Positions 44,303 through 52,943 of a DNA stretch of 64,000 bases are shown piece after piece. The first letter of the stretch is position 1. Every line of letters begins with the position of its first letter. Location of the stretch: assembly GCA_036343635.1 (NCBI GenBank), contig JAYYVF010000066.1, positions 62,001 to 126,000 on the forward strand, written 5' to 3'. The DNA comes from GCA-2693325 sp036343635. Lineage in GTDB: Bacteria > Latescibacterota > UBA2968 > UBA8231. The translations under genes and the position numbers were made by a program. The notes beneath the pieces are model-generated. The model did no database searches and was not told the origin of the DNA. It saw only the letters and a program-made list of their open reading frames with translations.

Positions 44303-45358
44303 ATGGAAAAGCTTAAGGTTGGAGTCATTGGGGTCGGTGGGATTGCTCGGACACATATGCCGGGTTGGGATGCTTCGAGTAATGCAGAAGTTGTCGCGGG
44401 ATGTGATTTAAATTCTGAAGTGCTTAAGCAGTGGGGAAATGAACATAGTGTAAAAAAATTACATTCTGACCCAGCCGTTTTATTTGATGATTCAGACATT
44501 GATATCATTGATGTCTGTACTCCCAACATGTATCATGCTCCTTTGAGTATTGCTGCTCTGGAGGCTGGTAAGCATGTTTTGTGTGAAAAACCACTTGCAC
44601 CAACGCCTGATGATATTCGCAGCATGATTGATGCTCGTGATAAGTCCGGTAAGATGTTAATGACTGCTCAGCATTTTCGATATCAGGGATCCTCAATGGC
44701 TATGAAGGCCGAATTAGATACAGGATCTTTAGGACAGATTTATCATGCTCGTAGTTGGATGCTGCGCCGTGCAGGTGCGCCAACAGGTGGAGGGTTTATT
44801 CTTAAAGAGCACAGTGGTGGTGGTCCGTGTATTGATATCGGGGTTCATATCTTAGATTTAACTCTATGGTTTATGGGAAACCCAGAACCTGTTGCGGTAA
44901 CTGGTGTTGCGCGCGCTGAACTGGCTAACCAAAGCGGGACCTTTAGTCAGTGGGGTCGCAATGAAATTCCTCCTGAATATGACGTAGAAGATTTTGCCGC
45001 TGCATTTGTTCGCTTTGAAAATGGGGCTACTCTTGTACTGGAAGTAAGTTGGTTGCTACATCATGACACCCAAGGTGAAGACATGCAAATGTGGCTGTAT
45101 GGTACTGACGGAGGAGCTCATTGGCCTAAGTGTGAGATCTATGAAAGTAATCTTAAAACGCGACAGCAGTATAATCGAGAACTTAAATTGATGTATGACG
45201 GTCTGGAAGCACATGCGGAAGAATGTGTCGACTTTGCTAAAGCAATTACTGAAAACTTACCATCGCCTGTCCCCGCTGAACAGTCGCTACAGGTCTTGAA
45301 AATATTGGACGGGATTTACCGAAGTCAATCATCCGGCGGAGAAGTTCAGTTGGACTAA
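44303..45358 (+). CDS. Gfo/Idh/MocA-family NAD(P)-dependent oxidoreductase
   Basis: 351 residues. N-terminal Rossmann GVGGIARTHMPGW, the family's CEKPLAPT (EKP motif) and a catalytic-type GGGPCIDIGVHILDL. It should oxidise or epimerise a sugar or inositol derivative with NAD(P); the substrate cannot be inferred. No signal peptide. Isolated from other sugar genes; GGGAGAG lies ten bases upstream of ATG. Convergent with the FapA-like gene. Confidence 0.9.
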   Translation: MEKLKVGVIGVGGIARTHMPGWDASSNAEVVAGCDLNSEVLKQWGNEHSVKKLHSDPAVLFDDSDIDIIDVCTPNMYHAPLSIAALEAGKHVLCEKPLAPTPDDIRSMIDARDKSGKMLMTAQHFRYQGSSMAMKAELDTGSLGQIYHARSWMLRRAGAPTGGGFILKEHSGGGPCIDIGVHILDLTLWFMGNPEPVAVTGVARAELANQSGTFSQWGRNEIPPEYDVEDFAAAFVRFENGATLVLEVSWLLHHDTQGEDMQMWLYGTDGGAHWPKCEIYESNLKTRQQYNRELKLMYDGLEAHAEECVDFAKAITENLPSPVPAEQSLQVLKILDGIYRSQSSGGEVQLD

Positions 45359-45409
45359 ATCATAATAGTACGAATGGGATTTTAGCTGCATTTTTTTCAG
45401 CCCAATATT

Positions 45410-47566
45410 CTATTGCATTATTGGCCGGTGCTGAATGCCTTGCTGGTCAAGGTATAAAAACGTTTGAATGAGGTCTGTTTTTACTATTATGCTTTCGGTG
45501 CTTAGTTTTACTTCGACTCCAGAAAAGATGGTTCCTTGAGCGGTTATATGTCCAGACCTCTCTATTCGCTTATTTTCTTCTATTAGTACTTCGCGCTCCG
45601 AATTCATTTGTTCTTGAGCGCGGGTTGCTTGGTAAAGTTTTGTGATGAGGCCACCCAATTGGGAACGTCTTTTCTCTGAGGCGCGTTGTAAAATTGATTT
45701 TACACGGTTGGAATCAAAGGCTCTTATGCCCAACATATTTAGATAATGGTCAATTGCATTGCGTAGTTGAGTTAATTTTTTTTCTAGTTTACTTAGTTTG
45801 ATTGCCGACACCGGATCTGCGATAATTCCGACTGTCGTGTTCGTTGCTGTGGCGGAACCTATAAGTCGGGCAGTGATCGACTCAGATGCAAGAATTTCCC
45901 CCCCTACGATGCTTCCTCCTCGGTTGCCAGCACCGGAATGAACAATAACTTTTCCTCCACTTCTTACTTGCGAATTATATATATAACTACCAATATCAAC
46001 GTCTCCTTGAGCCAGAAGCGATGCGTTTTGCAAAAATTTTGTTTGAACTTTCCCAAGCGATAATAGTCCTCGAGCAATAACAGTAGTTTTTTCTCCTACG
46101 ATTCCTTGAGAAACAAGTACGTCACCTTGTGCGATAAGTTTTGTGCCTGATTCAACTCCACCGCTTACGGTGATACTTCCTCCCGATTCAATTGTAAACC
46201 CAGATCGGACCGTACCCATTACATGTACATCTACAGGTGAGTTTATATTTCCTGTATTGTAATCAACGTCGCCTTTTACAGTATACAATGGTTTGACGTG
46301 TAAGGTCTTACCGGATACATGAACGTTTCCATCTATCTCTGCCTTATAAGAAATGGAAGTTTCATTGTCAATATTTTCGACAATCACGTTTTGACCTGCA
46401 TGATAATTTATGTTTTTACCATCTGTTGTCGGCTCTTCTTCTCCATACACGTTAATTTTAGGTAAACCTTCTGTAGCGGGGTACACGGTAGCCAATAATT
46501 GATTTGAAACAACGCCGATTACGCTATTTCTTTCTCTAAAATCAATGCTTCCGTCTGACAAAATCTTTCCAGCATGTAATTCGGGATCAAAGGTGTACTC
46601 AATTTGGGTATCGGTTCCGGGTATAGCATCGTCTCCTATGGCTATTCTTGTTAGCGCGAATCTGTTAATAGAAAAATCTTCTGAACATAAATACGTTATT
46701 TTTGTCTCATCGACACCATGACATATACTCATCTCTTCAAGGATATTGTCTATCCATTTACGATCTATTGGCGAAGGAGAGTACAATAATTCTAAATGGA
46801 TGTAGAAAACGTTCATTTTCGATTGATCTACCCATATGGGTGGTATAATAGAAACCGTATCAATGTCAAAAACAACATAACCTAAACATTCAGCGATTAT
46901 TTGATTGTCTTCCAAGCGAACGTTAATTCCCATTTTAATGTTCGCATTAGAACCGGGAAGGATTTGCTCTTTTCCAAATACATCTAAACCAGTTTCTCCT
47001 TGAGTCGGTAACTGTATTTTGGCTATGGTTTGTTCAGGAAGGGCAAGTACTGCTTCGAAGTCAGTTGAGATTCCATCAAAAGAATCCAAATGAAAGAGGT
47101 TGCCGGCCTGAGATGCCTTTTCAATATCGGAGTGCTTGGTGTCTTCAATCCACCGTAGAAATCCGTTCTCCCCAGGGACAGGCTGTCTTCCTGCTGCGAT
47201 TATTTGGGAGCAATTCAATATTTGATGGGCATCGACTTTTGCTAAGGCCAGTATGTCGTCCAAGGCGTTGACGTCAACACCTTCTCTGATTAAATAACAT
47301 TCTTCCAAGGCCTTGCGTAGATCTTCGACTCCAAGATCTAAATTTCCGGATAGACAAATCTTTTCCATTCTCGCTTCCTGACCATCGTTTTGAATGTTTA
47401 CGACCATCCATGACATGGCAGCAGGACCGAAATACATAGGATGAGCCTCTTCAAATTCATGAGGGCTAACTTGATTGTCTTCGCCTAATTGTTCGAGAAA
47501 TGTTTCTTCTAAGTCTGAAGCGTCTTTTGGAGAACGCTTACGCTGATTTTTGTCAGATTTGCTCAA
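45410..47566 (-). CDS. FapA/DUF342-family protein
   Basis: 718 residues. The N-terminal ~250 residues are divergent. The C-terminal half is a beta-helix-like run of FapA/DUF342 repeats (YHAGQNVIVENIDNETSISY, VDYNTGNINSPVDVHVMGTV, SGGSITVSGGVESGTKLIAQ, GDVLVSQGIVG…, ASLLAQGDVDIGSYIYNSQV) and a coiled-coil tail (KLEKKLTQLRNAIDHY). FapA homologues are linked to polarity of flagella and to polymer-associated proteins; no flagellar gene is in this window. Cytosolic. Confidence 0.85.
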   Translation of the reverse strand: MSKSDKNQRKRSPKDASDLEETFLEQLGEDNQVSPHEFEEAHPMYFGPAAMSWMVVNIQNDGQEARMEKICLSGNLDLGVEDLRKALEECYLIREGVDVNALDDILALAKVDAHQILNCSQIIAAGRQPVPGENGFLRWIEDTKHSDIEKASQAGNLFHLDSFDGISTDFEAVLALPEQTIAKIQLPTQGETGLDVFGKEQILPGSNANIKMGINVRLEDNQIIAECLGYVVFDIDTVSIIPPIWVDQSKMNVFYIHLELLYSPSPIDRKWIDNILEEMSICHGVDETKITYLCSEDFSINRFALTRIAIGDDAIPGTDTQIEYTFDPELHAGKILSDGSIDFRERNSVIGVVSNQLLATVYPATEGLPKINVYGEEEPTTDGKNINYHAGQNVIVENIDNETSISYKAEIDGNVHVSGKTLHVKPLYTVKGDVDYNTGNINSPVDVHVMGTVRSGFTIESGGSITVSGGVESGTKLIAQGDVLVSQGIVGEKTTVIARGLLSLGKVQTKFLQNASLLAQGDVDIGSYIYNSQVRSGGKVIVHSGAGNRGGSIVGGEILASESITARLIGSATATNTTVGIIADPVSAIKLSKLEKKLTQLRNAIDHYLNMLGIRAFDSNRVKSILQRASEKRRSQLGGLITKLYQATRAQEQMNSEREVLIEENKRIERSGHITAQGTIFSGVEVKLSTESIIVKTDLIQTFLYLDQQGIQHRPIMQ

Positions 47567-47625
47567 AACGGGTACCCTTTGGCATGATTATGTCCAAGAG
47601 CAGTTACCAATATATGACGTAATAT

Positions 47626-47656
47626 ATTATAAAACAGAACATTTAGGGAATGCCAA
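47626..47656 (-). promoter_or_regulatory. Possible promoter of the FapA-like gene
   Basis: On the minus strand TTGGCA, a long 19-base spacer and a perfect TATAAT (47626-47631), with the start site about 50 bases before ATG 47566. The spacer is longer than optimal, so this is tentative. Confidence 0.35.
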
Positions 47657-47699
47657 ACTTTGTTACTGTAATCTAATTACTTAGAGATAGTTAAAATTT

Positions 47700-48311
47700 T
47701 TAATTTACAAACTGGGTAGGGAGACGGGAAAGGATTTTCTCGATCTGAACATCGATGGGTAATAAACTGTTCAAAATCAGGTCTGCTCTTGATCGAGTCG
47801 GAATTATATAACGTTTGGACATAGGAGTTACCTGCCTGTCGTATTGTTCAATAATGGAATCTAAACCACGTTCCCGCTCATTGATATCACGGTTGATGCG
47901 ACGATTACGGGCGACCTGATTGGGAATATCTAAATAGATACTCAAATTATAGAATTGTAAAATAGGCTCAAAATAAAGCGAAAAGATCCCTTCTACTATA
48001 ATGTTTTTCTTGTTGTTAATCGTTTTTGAGAGTCCGGCTCTACAATGTTTAGTAAAATCGTACGAGGGAACTTCTATAGATTCGTTGTTTTTTATCTTAG
48101 CCAGATCTGCTTCAAATAGTTTTGCGTCCAATGATGTGGGGACATCAAAATTCATTTTTCCGCGATCATTGTAGGATAAATGGCTTAAGTCATGGTAATA
48201 TGAGTCCAAAGAAACGATTTCTGAATTTTTTAGGGCTCTCTGAAGTTTTTGAGCCAGTGTTGTTTTGCCGGATCCTGATTTTCCAGCTATGGCCATTACA
48301 TTGACTGTCAT
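47700..48311 (-). CDS. udk: Uridine kinase family protein
   Basis: 203 residues from ATG 48311, which starts just past the polX stop; an in-frame start seven codons earlier would overlap polX. P-loop GKSGSGKTTLAQKL, then SYYHDLSHLSYNDRGKMNFDVP, the nucleoside-binding arrangement of uridine kinases, and VEGIFSLYFEPI. It phosphorylates uridine or cytidine. Last gene of the minus-strand cysQ-polX-udk operon; the context gives no further hint. Confidence 0.85.
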   Translation of the reverse strand: MTVNVMAIAGKSGSGKTTLAQKLQRALKNSEIVSLDSYYHDLSHLSYNDRGKMNFDVPTSLDAKLFEADLAKIKNNESIEVPSYDFTKHCRAGLSKTINNKKNIIVEGIFSLYFEPILQFYNLSIYLDIPNQVARNRRINRDINERERGLDSIIEQYDRQVTPMSKRYIIPTRSRADLILNSLLPIDVQIEKILSRLPTQFVN

Positions 48312-48312
48312 C

Positions 48313-50031
48313 TCATAGTTTATTCTTAGCAAATTTTATAAACGCAGCTGCATCTATGGTATTGAGTACGTCAGATTTTTGTAGCCATCCTTTGCGAGCA
48401 ACTCCAATACCGTATTGCAGATTGTCTAAGCCAGATAGCTGGTGCGCATCTGTATTTATACTTATCAAAACACCGCTATCTCGTGCGGTCTTTACATGTC
48501 TCCAATCTAGATCAAGTCTGGACGGATGTGCGTTTATTTCTATACTGACCTTATTTAGGGCGGCCTCCTCAAAGATAATGTCTAAATTCAATTCATAACC
48601 TGGTCTTTCTAAGAGCAATCGACCGGTTAAATGACCAATTATACATGTGCTTGGGTGACTTATGGCACGAACAATTCGTTCGGTCATTTTCTCTCGATCC
48701 ATATTGAATTGAGAATGGATCGACGCTACGATGAAATCAAATTGCTCTAATTCATTATCCTTATAATCAAGGGAACCATCTGAAAGAATATCAGATTCTA
48801 TTCCCTTGAGTATTTTAAACGGCGCCAAGGTTTCATTCAGAATATCAATCTCTTCCCATTGACGTTTGACGCGGTCAAAAGATAGGCCTCCAGCGTATGC
48901 TGCGGTCTGACTGTGGTCGGTTAATCCCATATAACTAAAGCCTCGTAGTTTTACCGCGGTTGCTAAATCAGATATGCTATCTATTCCATCACTATAATTA
49001 GAATGGATATGGAGCATCCCTTTTATGTCATTCGAGGAAATCAAGTCGGGGATAGTTTCCTTTTCAGCAGCCTCAATTTCTCCCTGGCCTTCTCGAAGTT
49101 CAGGCGGAATGTATTGTAAACCTAGTGCAGCAAAAAAATCATTTTCTCCTACACAACGAATTCGTTCCTCATCCTTGTGTAGGCCATATTCGTTGATCTT
49201 TAATCCGCGTTCATTTGCTCTCGCTCGTAAAGCCACGTTATGCTCTTTACTTCCCGTAAAGTGGTGTAGGGTATAGGGAAATTCTTCCTCGGATACGATA
49301 CGAAGATCCACTTGCAGCCCACTGTGAAGCCGAACAGCACTCTTTGTTTTTCCTTGTTGAATTACTTCCTTTACAGAAGAATGTTGTGTAAATAGTTCGG
49401 TCGCAGCTGCTGGATCGGTAGCGCTGATAACGAAGTCAATATCTTTGACCGTTTCGAGTGCTCGGCGGAACGATCCGGCGATTTCTATTTGTAGAATGTT
49501 TTGGTTGTTTTTTAGGGCCCGATAGAGAGGTACCGTCTCGTTGCCCGCTATGTCTATTCGGGTCCTACCTTGGTTTTCCTTAAGGAGTTCTATGCCTTCT
49601 AGTATATTGTTTTGTGTCTTTTCACCAAATCCTTTGAGTTCACTGAGGCTGCCATTTTTGCAGGCGGCAGAAAGTTGATCAACCGTGTCGATATTTGCTT
49701 CTTTGTGCAAAATAGAAATTTTGCGAGGGCCGAGACCTGGGATGCGCAACATTTCTAACAATCCATTAGGGATAGATTCTTGGAGTTTAATGAACGCGGT
49801 GGATGATCCTGTGGAATAAAATTCTTCGACTAAAGAAGCTACGCTTTTCCCAATTCCTTTGATGCTAGTAAGTTTCTTTTCCTCAACTAAACGGTCAATG
49901 TCATCTTCCATATTCTCAAATATTCGCACTGCGTTGCTATATGCACGAGCCCGAAAAGTTTCCGCACCACTTAACTCAAGAAGTGTGCAATATGATTCAA
50001 GGTATATAGCGACCTCTCGCGTGGTTTTCAC
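48313..50031 (-). CDS. polX: Family X DNA polymerase with PHP nuclease domain
   Basis: 572 residues. N-terminal helix-hairpin-helix units (SIKGIGKSVASLV, IPGLGPRKISIL, LKGFGEKTQNNIL), the pol X palm with GSFRR (186-190), catalytic D197 and D199 (KDIDFVI) and D242 (QVDLRIV), then a PHP domain with HIHSNYSDG (341-349) and further conserved His/Asp motifs. Bacterial PolX proteins fill gaps in base-excision repair and can have 3'-5' exonuclease or AP-endonuclease activity. Four-base overlap with the upstream CysQ-like gene. Confidence 0.95.
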   Translation of the reverse strand: MKTTREVAIYLESYCTLLELSGAETFRARAYSNAVRIFENMEDDIDRLVEEKKLTSIKGIGKSVASLVEEFYSTGSSTAFIKLQESIPNGLLEMLRIPGLGPRKISILHKEANIDTVDQLSAACKNGSLSELKGFGEKTQNNILEGIELLKENQGRTRIDIAGNETVPLYRALKNNQNILQIEIAGSFRRALETVKDIDFVISATDPAAATELFTQHSSVKEVIQQGKTKSAVRLHSGLQVDLRIVSEEEFPYTLHHFTGSKEHNVALRARANERGLKINEYGLHKDEERIRCVGENDFFAALGLQYIPPELREGQGEIEAAEKETIPDLISSNDIKGMLHIHSNYSDGIDSISDLATAVKLRGFSYMGLTDHSQTAAYAGGLSFDRVKRQWEEIDILNETLAPFKILKGIESDILSDGSLDYKDNELEQFDFIVASIHSQFNMDREKMTERIVRAISHPSTCIIGHLTGRLLLERPGYELNLDIIFEEAALNKVSIEINAHPSRLDLDWRHVKTARDSGVLISINTDAHQLSGLDNLQYGIGVARKGWLQKSDVLNTIDAAAFIKFAKNKL

Positions 50032-50840
50032 GGTCTGGAATCTCCATTTTTAAATGAGTGCTCATTTTCATTAACTCTTTGTAATGTTGAATTTACCAGT
50101 TGCGAATTGCCAGCTATCAGGCCCTTTGCGATCAGGGTGTTTTTTTGATTATATGAGCGGATCCTGCCGTCGAGGTCCACCATACACCCACCGGCTTCTC
50201 GGATTAACAGATCTCCCGCACAAACATCCCATTCATTTTTTGGCTGGACACTGAAATTGATATCGTAGTGTCCCGAAGCTACTAATGCGAGTTTATATGC
50301 GACACTTCCAATAGGAGTTAATTCACCCATGTAGGAACGAAAAGGCTCTATTTCACCTCTTTTGTATTCACTCCGACTAACTGCTACAGAAGCTTTTGAA
50401 AGATCGCGGGATTCGCTACAGAAAATGCGTTTTCCATTGAGAAAACTACCTCCATTTCGAATAGCTGCAAAAAGTTGGTCAAGTGCTGGATTATACTGGA
50501 CGCCGACGATGGGGGCTCCATTTTCAACAAGTGCTATACAGATAACGTATTCTGGGATCCCTTCAACAAACTCGCGGGTTCCGTCAATAGGGTCTATAAT
50601 CCAAACATGCTTCTTATTCAATCGTTCGTCATCATCTATAGTCTCTTCAGAAAGCCAACCGTAATTGGGGAATCCACTTGTAAGCCTACTTTTTAGAAGT
50701 TTATTTACCGAGATGTCTGCTTCTGAGAGTATATCTCCATTGGGTTTTTGAGAGCTTGTAGATTTATCTCCTAGGAGTTCTATTGTTAATTTACCTGCTT
50801 CTCGTACGGCATTTATTGCTATCAACAATTCTTTATTCAA
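50028..50840 (-). CDS. cysQ: CysQ-like 3'(2'),5'-bisphosphate nucleotidase / inositol phosphatase family
   Basis: About 270 residues from TTG 50840, preceded by AGGAGA at good spacing; an in-frame ATG at 50903 would add 21 unconserved residues. Metal-binding motifs: SEAD, LSEETID, WIIDPIDGTREF and NEWDVCAGDLL, as in the Mg2+-dependent, lithium-sensitive superfamily. The length and NEWDVCAGDLLIREAGG favour CysQ (PAP phosphatase) over inositol monophosphatase. It heads the cysQ-polX-udk operon. Confidence 0.85.
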   Translation of the reverse strand: MNKELLIAINAVREAGKLTIELLGDKSTSSQKPNGDILSEADISVNKLLKSRLTSGFPNYGWLSEETIDDDERLNKKHVWIIDPIDGTREFVEGIPEYVICIALVENGAPIVGVQYNPALDQLFAAIRNGGSFLNGKRIFCSESRDLSKASVAVSRSEYKRGEIEPFRSYMGELTPIGSVAYKLALVASGHYDINFSVQPKNEWDVCAGDLLIREAGGCMVDLDGRIRSYNQKNTLIAKGLIAGNSQLVNSTLQRVNENEHSFKNGDSRP

Positions 50841-50924
50841 AGGTTGATCTCCTGTTAAAAATCCTACAGAAGTTATATAGTGAGATTTAGATGAGCAACG
50901 CATTTGCTATATCAGGGAATTTGT

Positions 50925-50953
50925 TTGACATAACTTGTACTTAAAGATAAATT
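50925..50953 (+). promoter_or_regulatory. Sigma-70-type promoter of the small exported protein
   Basis: TTGACA (50925-50930), 17 bases and TAAATT (50948-50953), the same form as the promoter at 2320-2348. The start site would be near 50960, giving a leader of ~33 bases to ATG 50994. Confidence 0.65.
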
Positions 50954-50993
50954 GCGAGAGAGGTAAGAGGTCAAATTTTTACGGGGCATTCTA

Positions 50994-51617
50994 ATGTTAC
51001 GAGCGTTTCTTTCGGTTTTTGTATTTCAATGTGTTTCACTCCATGCCGAGGAATTTTCGCCGCCTATGTTACCCATTCTGAAGAAGCTTGAATCTGAGGG
51101 GCTTTGGGGCGAAGCGGTATTGAATAATGGGAAAACACGTCAAATAAGAGTGGAAAATGTAACGAATGATAGTGTAGAGGTTATTGAGGTTTACGGCGCT
51201 CTTCAGCGTAGGATCGTCTCATATAGCGTTGGAGGGTTTAAATCGATTCGCGTGCTTGGAAACCAGCGTATCCAGCTAAGATCCACCTTGATTGGTAACT
51301 CGAAGTCAAAAACCTTTGCCTTGGGTTCCGAAATGATCTTTCCTGGAGCAGGTTATTTGTATTTAGGCGATAAAAAACAGGCGTTGTCACTTTTTACGTT
51401 TACAGGTGTTGCCTTGATGACAGCTGTATTGACTGGAGAAGACGCTACTGCTGGTTGGTTGCCCTTACTTTCTTGGGTTAAGATTGCATCGATGTTTCAA
51501 CTCAATGACAAGATAAATGCTATGAACAAAAATTCCATCCAATGGGATGCAGGCCTTGCCACTTGGTCTGGCAGTGATGGCTTAATGGCTAAAATACGAA
51601 TGCCGCTAAATTTATAA
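50994..51617 (+). CDS. Exported protein of unknown family, 207 residues
   Basis: Signal peptide ~1-18 (ending LHAEE). The N-terminal half is beta-rich (ILKKLESEGLWGEAVLNNGKTRQIRVENV); the C-terminal half is more hydrophobic (MIFPGAGYLYLGDKKQALSLFTFTGVALMTAVLTG), resembling DUF5683-type small membrane proteins, so it may be membrane-associated. No catalytic motif. Has its own strong promoter and is followed by the FTR gene after 26 bases, perhaps as an operon. Confidence 0.7.
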   Translation: MLRAFLSVFVFQCVSLHAEEFSPPMLPILKKLESEGLWGEAVLNNGKTRQIRVENVTNDSVEVIEVYGALQRRIVSYSVGGFKSIRVLGNQRIQLRSTLIGNSKSKTFALGSEMIFPGAGYLYLGDKKQALSLFTFTGVALMTAVLTGEDATAGWLPLLSWVKIASMFQLNDKINAMNKNSIQWDAGLATWSGSDGLMAKIRMPLNL

Positions 51618-51643
51618 CATTTTTTAAAAGAGAGGATCGAGTT

Positions 51644-52066
51644 ATGAGTTCACCAACCGAAAAATCTCAAAAAAGAGTACAGAAACTAATCGATGCATAT
51701 ACCTCAAAATCTGGAACATGTCCTCATCCGGATGCCGATACTATGCATTCTGTTTTGTTGGGCTTGGCAAGTAATCTAGATGAATTAGGACGTCCGCTCT
51801 GTCCCTGTAGGTTTTATCCTGATAAGACTGAAGAGATAAAACATAGGACTTGGATCTGTCCATGTGAGGATATGCAGATCTATAAGTATTGCCATTGTCT
51901 TCTTTTTGTAACAGAAGAAGGTCTTCCCATAACTGAGCATTTACCTGAAGGTCATGAAGGGCGAGATATTTATGGAGTTGTAACGGACCCAACTCCGGAT
52001 AAGGGGCGAGCTCTTCGCGAAAAAGCTTCAGCACGAGAAGAAGAACGTATCAACAGGCCGTCCTGA
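51644..52066 (+). CDS. Ferredoxin:thioredoxin reductase catalytic (beta) subunit
   Basis: 140 residues. The cysteine pattern C26…C53-P-C55…C72-P-C74…C83-H-C85 has the spacing of plant and cyanobacterial FTR (55, 57, 74, 76, 85, 87), including the presumed active-site disulfide Cys55-Cys85 and the four 4Fe-4S ligands. It would transfer electrons from ferredoxin to thioredoxin. No FTR alpha (variable) subunit or ferredoxin is nearby, as in other stand-alone bacterial homologues. Cytosolic. Confidence 0.9.
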   Translation: MSSPTEKSQKRVQKLIDAYTSKSGTCPHPDADTMHSVLLGLASNLDELGRPLCPCRFYPDKTEEIKHRTWICPCEDMQIYKYCHCLLFVTEEGLPITEHLPEGHEGRDIYGVVTDPTPDKGRALREKASAREEERINRPS

Positions 52067-52127
52067 CGGAATACATTTTGATCATAATTAACGTATCTCT
52101 TTTCCAATGGTCGTCTTTTTTTTGTAG

Positions 52128-52880
52128 CTAATCCCAAATTACGACCTCAATACGTCGATTGAGCGTTTTATTCTCGGGTGAATTATTAGGTGCAATAGGA
52201 TACGCCTCTCCATGTCCGCGAGCGTCGATCATTTCTGATGTGATAAAGTCGTACGATTCTGTAAGATAATTTTTGACTGCTTTTGCTCTATCTTCGGATA
52301 GACGAAGGTTTGAATCCGCATTTCCGTCACTATCGGTGTGGCCCACAAGAAGAATTTTTGTGGGGGAGAAATTTCCGACAAATTTTGCAATCCTGTCGAA
52401 CTCGGCTGCAGTGCCGGGATTGAGCGACGCCTGGCCAGATGCGAAGAGTACGCTTGCATTGAGAGATAAACGTGGTACGACGTAGTCATTTTTCATTGCA
52501 GTCTTATGTAGGATTGTTGCAATTCCAATGTTTTCGTTTGAGGTAAAATCACCGATACATGTTTTCTCTTGAGAATCTATTATTTCCATTGTTCCAACAT
52601 AAATACGCATAGTCAAATCTAAATTTCGGTTGACGATTTCTTTTCGGTATACGTTTAAAGTGTCTCCTGTATTAATGTTTGCATCTTGTCCCCGATCAAT
52701 TATATAGTCGATGGGTGCTGTAATAGAATCAGAAGGTGCTAAACCATGATTAAATGGGCGAATAATTGTTATTATTTTAGGTGGTGTAAATCGAGGTTTA
52801 GGTTCTTCTTGTGCTGTTGTTGTATTGGCAATTAATAAAACCAAGGTAAAAGAAAGTATTTTGTGAAATATGTTTTTCAT
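52128..52880 (-). CDS. OmpA-family outer-membrane protein
   Basis: 250 residues. Signal peptide ~1-23 (ending TTTAQ), a ~120-residue N-terminal domain without clear homologue, and a C-terminal OmpA-like peptidoglycan-binding domain (SVLFASGQASLNPGTAAEFDR, ILLVGHTDSDGNADSNLRLSEDRA, GHGEAYPIAPNNSPENKTLNRR). It would tether the outer membrane to the cell wall. It follows the large NHL/dockerin-like protein on the same strand, 63 bases downstream, consistent with a surface-assembly role. Confidence 0.88.
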   Translation of the reverse strand: MKNIFHKILSFTLVLLIANTTTAQEEPKPRFTPPKIITIIRPFNHGLAPSDSITAPIDYIIDRGQDANINTGDTLNVYRKEIVNRNLDLTMRIYVGTMEIIDSQEKTCIGDFTSNENIGIATILHKTAMKNDYVVPRLSLNASVLFASGQASLNPGTAAEFDRIAKFVGNFSPTKILLVGHTDSDGNADSNLRLSEDRAKAVKNYLTESYDFITSEMIDARGHGEAYPIAPNNSPENKTLNRRIEVVIWD

Positions 52881-52943
52881 GAGGTTTATTATTTTGTTGG
52901 TAATTCCTCTCGGAGGGAGAAGAGTGTGTAAAGTTCTGATAAG

